From Nitrospirales bacterium (lineage in GTDB: Bacteria; Nitrospirota; Nitrospiria; Nitrospirales; UBA8639), in assembly GCA_022824735.1 (NCBI GenBank), contig JAJDZI010000115.1:1-33902 (forward strand): 33,902 bases of DNA, in the 5' to 3' direction. The notes below the pieces were generated by a model that saw only the letters and a list, made by a program, of their open reading frames with translations, was not told the DNA's origin and ran no database searches. Below are positions 20,684-29,453 of this stretch, piece after piece. How positions within the stretch are numbered: position 1 is the stretch's first letter; each line of letters starts with the position of its first letter. The translations under genes and the position numbers were made by a program.

Positions 20684-23600
20684 TCACATAGCCGTTATTT
20701 TTTTCAAATCCCAAAATGGGTTTCCACCTTCTTGAATAAGTATGTTAATCAAAGCAGACGTTTTCGACTTCGTTCCTAGATTGTCATGAAGAATTTTGAA
20801 TGCCTGTACCCACTGACCCCAATCTTCAGTGCCTAGCAGTATCTCCCGTTGTCCGCCTTTCCGAATGCCTCCCTCAAGTAAATACAATCGAGCAATCTTA
20901 AACGTATCTTTCGGATTGGCTTTTGCAAGCCGGACTATTGACTGGGTGAGTTTAAAATCCGAATCGAACGCCCCCTTAGTTTTTTCAAGTGTTTTCCTGA
21001 CGCGTTCTGCAAGCCATGCAGGCTCAAAAAGTCCGACTTCGAGATTGATCCAGAAGTCAAATTCAAGGAACGGTTTTGGATTCTCGTAGTTCTCAAGTAG
21101 CCAGTTCCAAAAATCTTTTAGCCGTTGTTTGCTTTCGGGCACCCTTTTCAAAAATTCAGGTGCATTTGCATTATTTCCAGATACAAATGAGTGTCCAAGA
21201 AAATTCACAAAACTTGCATGTCGTTCGAGATTGTTTTCTTTCCAGAAGGCTTTAAATAAAGGATGGCCGAACCCGAATCTTTTGTAGTGCATAAAGGCAA
21301 GCGCAAGGTGTTCCGTTATACCCTTGTCAGGTTTTTTGAAATGTTCCTGCTGTGGCGGGAAATCGGCATTCGTTAGCGCAAGGCCCCGCTCATAGAGTTC
21401 TTGGATTTCAGGATCAAAAAACATCTCCTCGTATAAGTTATTGGCAAGATAGCCTTCCCATGCCGCTGTATAGAGAGGCTTCTTGGCCGGCTCCTGAGAA
21501 AATATCTGTGGCAGGAGCCCTCGAACCCAATTCCTATCTCGGTAATAAGAAAACGGAAGGTACTGTCCAAACATAAACATGAGGGCGCGCGTCGTTTCTT
21601 TCTCTAGAGCCCTTTCGTATAACTCTTTCACATCGGAGCTAATTTTTACTACATCCTCCTTTTTGAACTTCTTGCCGTCCTGATCCACAAAATAAGCAAA
21701 TGTCTTGAAAGCTTGGCCACGTACGGAATTAACGGCCATATGCAAAGGATCGCTGACTTGGTAGCCTGCATCATTAGCAGGTACGCTTTCAGTGCCATAA
21801 AATACTTCATCAAAAGCGCGCTGCTCAGGTGATTTAATTTTGGATTTGGCGGTATCAATTTGTTCGTCTTCCGGAGACGGATCGGGGTGTGAAAGGAGAT
21901 AGCCTACAATGCTGAAAATCCGGTCTCGATATGCACCAAAAGCAATCGGCACCAAGCTGTTCTCTTCGGTAAGTAACGCCTGCAAAACTTCGGTCATAGC
22001 GAAGTGAACCGCACCCCAGCCAGCACGAAAAGTATCGAACCATCCTCGGTCTCCTCTTTCTTCTTCAAATGGAGCTTTCTCCCCGGATACTTTTATTGCC
22101 ATACACAGATCAATGACCCCATCCCAATTTACATTTGAAGCGTGTACCCTATCGGCATTGATCGCTTTCTGAATTCCCCACAAGAAAGAATAGGTGTAGT
22201 GTTCATCCAGCACTCCTCGCTCGAAGAAGCTCTCGGCGTTCCGGACATATTCCTGTAGCCGATTAGGTATATCGCTTTTCAGTGATTCGCTAACGCCATC
22301 CGCATTGCGAGGGTTCAGAAAATCATCGGTTGTGTTTTGTTTGGTCAGTTCATTTGGCTCCCACTCATTGCGGAGTAGCTCGGCTATCTGGGCGATGGAG
22401 AGTTCCCCAAATTCTTCCTGTGGAAGGGGCCTTCGCGGCACTATGGTTCCGACACGCGGCCTGCCTATTCTTGGTTTCGGCTGATAGTTTGTGTCGAGAG
22501 TGAATCCTGCTTCTCCTGCGTGACTTTTCTCTTCTTCCGTAAGCTGATTTGCAATCATCGAAAAAATTCGAGAACCATTGCGAATACGCAAATATGTTTC
22601 TTCCGTCTCTTGTCCTTGGCCCTGTTGCACAAAATATTTCACAACCCGCTTCACGTAGTGATGTTTGTCCTGATCTGACAATGCGGTAAATCCTTTTTGC
22701 AGAGCCTTTTCATACTCTGCGCCTGCGATAATTTCGTGGTATTGCTCAACTTCAAATAGGCGAAACAAGGCTTTCTTGAGTTTATCCTTAAAAGCCTCCG
22801 GGCACAGGCTCAAGACAAACAGCCGCAAACGCCACATTGCTTGGCTGTCGGGTAGTTTTGCGTCAGGATTATTGAAATCTCCAATAGATTTTTCATAGAC
22901 AGTGCGGACGGCTTCTTGTTCTTCACATCGGCCACCAATCAATTTTTCAGCAAACCTCTTGATAACCGCCGCCAGTTCACGTACATCGTCTTCTGGCGAG
23001 AAATGATTCTCTTGACCTGATTCCAGATCAAAAAAATCTACGTTGAGGAGCATAGAACTGTCGTCAATCTTAAAGACTTTCTCGCTTTCTCCATCATCAC
23101 CAAAAACCTCTTCAGCCGACTGCCAAAGCTGTCCTAGATCAGATTTTTTATTCCATTCTGAAGCAATGACGTCAGCCATTACCTTTGTGGCCAAGTCAAA
23201 CGCCTGTTCCATGTATTCAGCGTCCACATGGGACAAATGCCTAAAAACTTTTTCAAATGACAGGTCGTCAAAATAAAAAGGAGTATCGTGATGGCGGCGC
23301 GGTGCTCTTTCTATTTCTTCTTGGGTCCTCACGGTCAACACAGCCTCGGCAAGAATTAACAAGCTCTTATAATCCTTTGCCATAGCGAGCGTCTTAAGCA
23401 TCTTCCCGTATTGAAAGCTCGAAGGGTTGAATGCACTCATTAGAGGTATCCATCGCTTCTCTCGGATTTTTTCAACCACACGAGCAAGCTGGTCAGCCGG
23501 CAGAGTGCTACAGATAACCAAGAAGCGGTCAACAACTACCAGAGTAAACGTTTCCGAAGATATGAGGACTTGGAGCATAATATTCACTACCTTTGCCGGA

Positions 23601-23827
23601 GCTTTTTTAGACATTCGCACAAGGTAGTTAAGCTCCGGGTGTGGGTCTCCATAGCGGGTCGGATCTTCTGCCTTTTCCTTGATGACGTCTAAAAATCCAT
23701 TTTGCCAAAGAGAATCCAGCCAGCACTCGTCGGCTTTTGCGTAGAAATACCGGCGAGCATCCGGGTTTACATGTATCAGGTTACGGAGTCGCTCCTTATC
23801 CAATTTTTTGTGGGTGTCGTCGCTCAT
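20684..23827 (-). CDS. Large uncharacterised 1047-aa protein of a two-gene operon
   Basis: Long intact ORF, ATG start, no frame disruption; no family recognised by eye. Starts 29 bp after the stop of the 176-aa gene on the same strand. Confidence 0.85.
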   Translation of the reverse strand: MSDDTHKKLDKERLRNLIHVNPDARRYFYAKADECWLDSLWQNGFLDVIKEKAEDPTRYGDPHPELNYLVRMSKKAPAKVVNIMLQVLISSETFTLVVVDRFLVICSTLPADQLARVVEKIREKRWIPLMSAFNPSSFQYGKMLKTLAMAKDYKSLLILAEAVLTVRTQEEIERAPRRHHDTPFYFDDLSFEKVFRHLSHVDAEYMEQAFDLATKVMADVIASEWNKKSDLGQLWQSAEEVFGDDGESEKVFKIDDSSMLLNVDFFDLESGQENHFSPEDDVRELAAVIKRFAEKLIGGRCEEQEAVRTVYEKSIGDFNNPDAKLPDSQAMWRLRLFVLSLCPEAFKDKLKKALFRLFEVEQYHEIIAGAEYEKALQKGFTALSDQDKHHYVKRVVKYFVQQGQGQETEETYLRIRNGSRIFSMIANQLTEEEKSHAGEAGFTLDTNYQPKPRIGRPRVGTIVPRRPLPQEEFGELSIAQIAELLRNEWEPNELTKQNTTDDFLNPRNADGVSESLKSDIPNRLQEYVRNAESFFERGVLDEHYTYSFLWGIQKAINADRVHASNVNWDGVIDLCMAIKVSGEKAPFEEERGDRGWFDTFRAGWGAVHFAMTEVLQALLTEENSLVPIAFGAYRDRIFSIVGYLLSHPDPSPEDEQIDTAKSKIKSPEQRAFDEVFYGTESVPANDAGYQVSDPLHMAVNSVRGQAFKTFAYFVDQDGKKFKKEDVVKISSDVKELYERALEKETTRALMFMFGQYLPFSYYRDRNWVRGLLPQIFSQEPAKKPLYTAAWEGYLANNLYEEMFFDPEIQELYERGLALTNADFPPQQEHFKKPDKGITEHLALAFMHYKRFGFGHPLFKAFWKENNLERHASFVNFLGHSFVSGNNANAPEFLKRVPESKQRLKDFWNWLLENYENPKPFLEFDFWINLEVGLFEPAWLAERVRKTLEKTKGAFDSDFKLTQSIVRLAKANPKDTFKIARLYLLEGGIRKGGQREILLGTEDWGQWVQAFKILHDNLGTKSKTSALINILIQEGGNPFWDLKKITAM

Positions 23828-23856
23828 CGTTATGGTGTCGGTTTATCCAAAAGGCT

Positions 23857-24384
23857 TTATGTCGAAACGCCACTCAAAAATTGGTCAATCTCGTCATGTA
23901 TGTCAGTTTGTCGTTTCAATATGTCTCGCATAACTCTCTGAAACTCAGCTAATAATCGTTCAAAATCTGATATTGTGAAGCTTGAATAATCCAGATTGGT
24001 CGAAGTGCTCCCGTGGTGAGCTAGATCACATAGTTGACCATATACTCTCCCTACTTTATCGATAAAGGCTTTGTCCATATGCACTGAACCGTATTCCTTT
24101 AGGGATTCTCTTTTGTTAGGGACGGTTTCAACTTGATCGCTCCAAAATGGGTAGAGGATTTCTCTCAGGGAGTGAGCAGCTTGCGCAATCAAGTCAGGAT
24201 TACTCTGACATTCTGCTCTGATAGCAAATATTGCACCTTCAAACATTTTCGAGGGTTTCACCTGTAATTCGTATGGCTCGTGCCAGTTGTCCAAACGCCT
24301 ACAAAGGTCCTGTTGCTCGGGGCTTAAAGACGGGGGCGGTAAGGGAGTGACGCCTATCGGTGGCGGCAAGGATTCATCTGTCAT
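23857..24384 (-). CDS. Small helical protein, possibly HEPN-like, partner of the 1047-aa protein
   Basis: KPSKMFEGAIFAIRAECQSNPDLIAQAAHSLREILYPFW...RVYGQLCDLAHHGS; helical, HEPN-like pattern without a canonical Rx4-6H. Confidence 0.75.
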   Translation of the reverse strand: MTDESLPPPIGVTPLPPPSLSPEQQDLCRRLDNWHEPYELQVKPSKMFEGAIFAIRAECQSNPDLIAQAAHSLREILYPFWSDQVETVPNKRESLKEYGSVHMDKAFIDKVGRVYGQLCDLAHHGSTSTNLDYSSFTISDFERLLAEFQRVMRDILKRQTDIHDEIDQFLSGVST

Positions 24385-24736
24385 GTTATTCAGCCATCAC
24401 GTTTAGACCTAAGTCGCGAGTGAGAACGTAGTTGAATTATAACCGTCGGCGCGGCGGGGAGAAAGGGGACGACTGAAAGTCGCATCTCTGATTCGGCCTC
24501 GGCCTCCCAATGGTTTTGCCGCCGGTGCCTGTGTTTCGGTATTGATCCGACCTATGCGGACCGCATTTTCTCTTCCCTGTAAATACAGGGCGATCTCGTG
24601 GAAAAAGCTCGATTATATGAGACGATCCGTGAATTACAACCTCATGAAAGTAAATCGCAGACATTTGGTTCATGCCGGGGGGACGGGAAGCACGGAGTGT
24701 CTAAACTGGAAAGGAAGCGGGGCAGATCGGTGTCAA

Positions 24737-25907
24737 TCATCCATGCAACGGAATCACGTCGGAACGTGGGGCACCAGTGACGTAGTCGGACCACTGTTGC
24801 ATCACCGACCGCCGTCGCTCGAACAGATCAGAACGTTGATAGGCCCCCTCAACTCCTTTGACGACATGGGCGAGACAGGCTTCGGCCACTTCTCGTGACA
24901 CATTCACGTCCGCACACCACGACCGGAAACACGCCCTGGCAATGGCATGTGGTACGCCATTGATCCCGTTCTCTCGGACCAGCTTGGAAATCGTCGCGTC
25001 GGACAGGGCCTTGCCTCGGGCGCTCGGAAACACCAAGGTCGACTGACTCCTGGTCTGGACCTCTCGCAAGATCTCACAGGCCCGTGATGACAACGGTACC
25101 CGATGGTCTTTGCCCGTTTTCGTTCGGGAAGCCGGAATCACCCACATCTTCTTGGTGACATCGATTTCCGCCCATGCCGCCAGCCGAACCTCGCTGGACC
25201 GGGTCGCGGTGAGGACTTGAAACTCAAAGCAGCGGATCGTCGACGGCGCGGCCCCGGACCGTTTGATTGTCTCTAGGGCCTGGGCGACCTGGGCATGCGG
25301 AATCGTTTTATGGGACTTCTTGAGCGTCGCCGTGTTGGGGAGGGCCGCTCGGATGCCGGCGGTCGGGTCATCGGCCCGGAGGCCCTGCGCTTTGGCCCAG
25401 TTGAACGTGCGGCTCATGCGGTGTTTCACCCGCTTGGCGGTTTCCGGTTTGTTCGTCCAAATGGGATCGAGAATCCTCATCACGTCCGACGGCGTGATCT
25501 CGGCGACCGGCTTCTGTCCGATAACCGGGAAGACATAATTCTGCAGAGTCGCCCGCCAGAGCTTCGCGGATTTGCCGCCATGTTTCCATGTGGGCTCGTG
25601 TAAGGCGATCACGGTGTCCGCCGCTTCTTGGAACGTGATGCCGATCGCTTGGCGTTGCCCGTGAATGAGTTTCTCGCCGTGATACCGTTTCCGGCGATTG
25701 TCCATCGCTTTCCGGCGCGCCTCTTCGACGGTGACCACCGGCCAGGGCCCCAAGCCTAAATCGTGTTGGGTTTTTTTGGATCGTCAAGCGTTGCACCCAG
25801 GTTTTTCGCGTGGCGGACTTGACGAGCAGATACAGGGTGGGGATGCGATCCCCATAGCGGCCCGGCGTGTTCAGGGTTTTGATTCTGGTTTCTGTGAGCC
25901 CTTTCAT
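24737..25907 (-). pseudogene. int: P4-type tyrosine integrase, frameshifted at an A7 tract
   Basis: N-terminus MKGLTETRIKTLNTPGRYGDRIPTLYLLVKSATRKTWVQRLTIQK (ATG 25907, AGGGAGG upstream) continues in another frame as ...LGLGPWPVVTVEEARRKAMDNRRKR...RCFEFQVLTATRSSEVRLAAW...HAIARACFRSWCADVNVSREVAEACLAHVVKGVEGAYQRSD. Shift at 25771-25777. Confidence 0.88.
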
Positions 25908-25926
25908 GGTGCCTCCCTGAGGCCAG

Positions 25927-25947
25927 GTGTTCCCAAGTTTGTTCCCA
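25927..25947. repeat. 21-bp direct repeat GTGTTCCCAAGTTTGTTCCCA (right copy)
   Basis: Exact copy of 182-202. Confidence 0.8.
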
Positions 25948-26096
25948 AGAATAGGCCGGTGATGGTGGTGACGCCATCCACCGGCCACGGTTGGGATTCA
26001 TGGGAATACTACCAGAAAAAATCAATGATATCAGTGTGTTAAGATGGAACAGGTGGGGACACCGTGGATCAGGGAAGACTACGTGAGACTGTGTAA

Positions 26097-26109
26097 ATGG
26101 CGGAGAGGG
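26097..26109. repeat. Candidate attR, overlapping the tRNA-Ser 3' end
   Basis: ATGGCGGAGAGGG, exact copy of 110-122. Confidence 0.65.
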
Positions 26110-26188
26110 CGGGATTTGAACCCGCGGTAGGGGGTTAGCCTACGACGGTTTAGCAAACCGTTGCCTTCGGCCGCTCGGCCACCTCTCC
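26098..26188 (-). tRNA. tRNA-Ser(GCT)
   Basis: Reverse complement GGAGAGGTGGCCGAGCGGCCGAAGGCAACGGTTTGCTAAACCGTCGTAGGCTAACCCCCTACCGCGGGTTCAAATCCCGCCCTCTCCGCCA; class II long variable arm, anticodon GCT, encoded CCA. Confidence 0.95.
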
Positions 26189-26327
26189 GACACTGCGTTT
26201 TTCCTGATGTATGGCTTTAAATTTTCCGCGTTCAGTCTATCATCGACACTATGCACTCTAGGCGAAATCTTCGAAGAAGTCTACCTTTAACGGTTTCGCA
26301 GGTTGGGTGAAGGTCGAACTTCTATTT

Positions 26328-26540
26328 TTAGGCATGACCCGACAGCGAATCACCGCTTTCGTTTTCAGGTACGGATGGGACATCGGTTCCCAGTTGCGCC
26401 GCGAGCAATTGCAATTTTTTGACCTGTGGATGATCGGGCGGGAGGGGATTCCCATATTCGTCCGTGAGTAATTCCTCCATGTCTTTGAGCATGGCCTCCA
26501 ATTCGGGGATGGCGACTTTCGGCAACTTTTTTTTGCTCAT
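26328..26540 (-). CDS. Small hypothetical protein
   Basis: 70 aa MSKKKLPKVAIPELEAMLKDMEELLTDEYGNPLPPDHPQVKKLQLLAAQLG; plausible composition, GGAGGAAT upstream. Confidence 0.55.
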   Translation of the reverse strand: MSKKKLPKVAIPELEAMLKDMEELLTDEYGNPLPPDHPQVKKLQLLAAQLGTDVPSVPENESGDSLSGHA

Positions 26541-26628
26541 GGAACTATTCCTCCGGAGAGATTCCTCGCTACGCTCGGAATGACACCTTAGGGTGTTGTT
26601 TCATTTCATGCAAGCTATGCTGTTGATC

Positions 26629-27264
26629 CTATGGGGCTTTGTCTTTCTCGAGAATGCCGTTGATCACGGTGCGGAGATTGTCGATATCCAGGTTCGCAAC
26701 ACGCAGGTTCCCATCCAGAACGACAGTGGGGGTATGCTTGACCTGAACTCGTAGGCCCCAGGCGATGCCTTGTTCCAGGGCTTTGTATGGCTCGCCGCTG
26801 GCCAGTCCAGCCTCGAAAACTTTGGCGTCCAACCCGACTTCGCGAAGCAGCAATGAGCGGAGTCCCCGATCCAATACGTGAATCTGTTCTTTATGGATCG
26901 TACGGAATAGGACCGACTTCATTTTGGAGCCTTTTCCCATGGCCCTGGCTTGCTCATACATTTCAAAAGCCGTAGGCAGTTTTCCTCGAATGACGGGAAA
27001 CCCGATCAACCGGACTTCCAGTCGTTCACCGAATTCTTTTGTCAATTTTGAAGTGACGACCTTTTCGAACAGGTGGCAATGAGGGCAATAAAAATCCGCG
27101 AATTCCAGGAGAAGGACTTTTCCCGGTGTATGAAGAGAAGGCTCGTCTTTTATGACCTCATACTCCCCCGGCAAGCGGTCCGCAGCCTGGACGGCCACGA
27201 CTGACAGGGAGAGGAACATCATTCCGAACAACAGAACGGCTCTTCCTTGTTGCATAACGTTCAT
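26629..27264 (-). CDS. DsbA-like thioredoxin-fold protein
   Basis: Signal peptide, VLLLEFADFYCPHCHLFEKVV (CPHC active site), VKHTPTVVLDGNLRV; ATG 27264. Confidence 0.85.
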   Translation of the reverse strand: MNVMQQGRAVLLFGMMFLSLSVVAVQAADRLPGEYEVIKDEPSLHTPGKVLLLEFADFYCPHCHLFEKVVTSKLTKEFGERLEVRLIGFPVIRGKLPTAFEMYEQARAMGKGSKMKSVLFRTIHKEQIHVLDRGLRSLLLREVGLDAKVFEAGLASGEPYKALEQGIAWGLRVQVKHTPTVVLDGNLRVANLDIDNLRTVINGILEKDKAP

Positions 27265-27430
27265 TGATCGCTCCTTGGCTGGATGCAAAACCCCGTACTG
27301 CAATGCCCACGGTATCATGAGTAACCGCAATGGAGCAAAACCGGAATGTCATTCTGTATGTGTTCAGTCATTCGTTGACCGTTCCCCCTCACCCCAGCCC
27401 TCTCCCGCCGTGGGGCGAGGGGGTTTCTTT

Positions 27431-27614
27431 CCCTCCGTCATCCCCGACCCCGATCGGGGATCCAGGGTTGTTGTTGCGAACGGAGGAAGAACAAAAGACA
27501 CTGGATCCTCGATTACAAACGTCGAGGATGACAGAGGGGGAGGATGTCGGGGATGACGGAAGGGGAGGATGTCGAGGATGACGGAGGGGGGGTGTTGAGG
27601 ATGACAGATGGGAG
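27431..27614. repeat. Inverted repeat plus ~25-bp tandem repeat array
   Basis: CCCTCCGTCATCCCCGAC...GGGGATCCAG facing CTGGATCCTCG...GTCGAGGATGACAGAGGG; then GTCGAGGATGACAGAGGGGGAGGAT-like units at 27521, 27546, 27571 and a partial at 27596. Confidence 0.7.
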
Positions 27615-27750
27615 AATCGAACGGTCAGGACAGGCGTTGATAGAAAGAGTTTGTTCCTGACGTGCTTGGGAACGTCGTGTGCTTTTGATACAATTGACGG
27701 ATTGAGAATTTTACGATGGATACGTGTTCAGGAAGGGAGGTTCAGGAAGG

Positions 27751-28071
27751 ATGAAAGTCATCAATTTGGCTGATTTCCAGGGTTTTTCCAGTGAAAAAAT
27801 GAAAAAACAGAACGTGTTTGAAACGTCGCGATTCTTTTGTGACGTCTACTGTTTTGAACCGGATCAAGCGCAGAAAGGGCACGTGCATGCGAATGAAGAC
27901 AAAATCTACATGGTGCTGGAGGGGCAGGGCACCTTTCGCGTCGGCAACGAAGAGCAGGTTCTGGGACCGGGACAGGGGACGTTGGCCCCCGCGGGCGAAG
28001 AACACGGCGTCACCAATCATTCCGGCACCAGACTGCGGGTGCTTGTCTTTATGGCCCCTAATCCATCCTAG
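27751..28071 (+). CDS. Cupin-domain protein
   Basis: KGHVHANEDKIYMVLEGQGTFRVGNEEQVLGPGQGTLAPAGEEHGVTNHSGTRLRVLVF; AGGAAGG before ATG 27751. Confidence 0.85.
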   Translation: MKVINLADFQGFSSEKMKKQNVFETSRFFCDVYCFEPDQAQKGHVHANEDKIYMVLEGQGTFRVGNEEQVLGPGQGTLAPAGEEHGVTNHSGTRLRVLVFMAPNPS

Positions 28072-28074
28072 CCA

Positions 28075-29445
28075 TTATCGGCCCAGTAGTGTCTCGGGAG
28101 TTGGAACCTGGCCCAGTATCAGGGAGCGGGCCTGATAAACGCCGGGTAAGCCGGCTCCCGTGGCGTAGACCAGGCCTTTCTCGCGTATTCCCAATGCCAC
28201 ATGTCCGCGGGGCCGGCCTTTTTGGTCGATCCCTGCGATTTCGATAGCCGGTGACGTCAGCCCGTATTGATCCGGCTCATCATTGGTTTCACTCACGGGC
28301 AGCTCCGCCGGAAGATCCACGACACGGCTGACAAACAATGTGACTTGCTGTTGATCGATCGATTCCTCTTCTTTCCCTTCAAGATACCATTCTCCGTGCT
28401 GTTGAATGAGCGTGTATTGCGAGTCATTGGTGGTGACGGTCAACAGCGCGACTTCCCCCATTTCCATGCCGAATAAGCGTTTGTCCTGCAAGTGAAACGT
28501 TTCACGCGGCAGATCCTGGAGCACGTGGGCCGGTATCCGGTAGATGGGATCGTTCGCGGTCGTGACGGCGTACGCGTCTTCACCGGGAACGACCGGCTTG
28601 AAGAAGGCCACGTGATGACCACGTTGTTTGGTATGAACGGTTGCCGTCAAGGATGGGGGGTCGAGTTTCATGAGGAGTGCTTCTTTCTCGGCCTGTGAAT
28701 CGATAAAGCCCGTTGCCGTCAGATCTTCGAGTGTCATCAAGAGAATGCCGACCGCGGTTTTATCGGCAGGGGCGTTCACCGGAGACGTGAAATTCCATTG
28801 GGAAACCGGGCCATGGAATCCGGCTCCACGCTGGAGCGTGATGGTTTGCCGGGTTGTTTGCAGTTGGATGCGTTCAGCATGGGTCCTGTCGAAGAAGAGG
28901 ACGTCTTTCAGGCGAAAGGTGTCCAGGGTTTTTGCCCGAAAATCCCCGACCATGAGCGTGGTCAGCAAGATGTTCCGGTCCGATCCCCGCTGCGCATAGA
29001 GGGTGGAGGATATGGGCCCCGTATGACCCAAGGCCAACGATTCGGTATATGCCGGCGTGGCCAGGTCAATGGTAACGTAGGGAGACTGCAATCCGTATTG
29101 CTCGGCGGCCGTGTCCTGCTCCTGACCGTTCTTTTGAATGACGCGGGAGATTTTGCCGATTTCCAGGGCACGCAATACGCTTTCAATTTCACGCGCGTCG
29201 CCCCGGGCTTTCACGGGTTCGACGATCCGCCAACGATTGCGTTCATCGCGGTTCATCAGGATTCGCTCGGTGCGCGTGGTATACGTCAGGTGCGTCACGT
29301 CACGGTAGTCGAAGGGCAGAAGCCGTTGTGCCTCGGTTTCCCGGAGCACGTCCTGTTTCATGGTCGGCACTTCGATGGTATAGACGTACACTCCCAGCAC
29401 CACAAAAATGATCGCCAGGAGGAGCGTGGTTCGGAACGGTGTCAT
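28075..29445 (-). CDS. DUF4340-like membrane-anchored protein
   Basis: N-terminal TM, DYRDVTHLTYTTRTERILMNRDERNRWRIVEPVKARGDAREIESVLRALEIGKISRVI; adjacent to Gld-type ABC genes. Confidence 0.8.
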   Translation of the reverse strand: MTPFRTTLLLAIIFVVLGVYVYTIEVPTMKQDVLRETEAQRLLPFDYRDVTHLTYTTRTERILMNRDERNRWRIVEPVKARGDAREIESVLRALEIGKISRVIQKNGQEQDTAAEQYGLQSPYVTIDLATPAYTESLALGHTGPISSTLYAQRGSDRNILLTTLMVGDFRAKTLDTFRLKDVLFFDRTHAERIQLQTTRQTITLQRGAGFHGPVSQWNFTSPVNAPADKTAVGILLMTLEDLTATGFIDSQAEKEALLMKLDPPSLTATVHTKQRGHHVAFFKPVVPGEDAYAVTTANDPIYRIPAHVLQDLPRETFHLQDKRLFGMEMGEVALLTVTTNDSQYTLIQQHGEWYLEGKEEESIDQQQVTLFVSRVVDLPAELPVSETNDEPDQYGLTSPAIEIAGIDQKGRPRGHVALGIREKGLVYATGAGLPGVYQARSLILGQVPTPETLLGR

Positions 29446-29453
29446 GGGAATGC

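Noticed and set aside
24576-24591. Palindrome CCCTGTAAATACAGGG as a LexA/SOS box
   Set aside because: CTGT and ACAG are separated by 4 nt, not the 8 nt of the classic LexA box; no target gene begins just downstream.
27521-27614. Tandem repeats considered as a CRISPR array
   Set aside because: Units are contiguous 25-bp repeats with no unique spacers.
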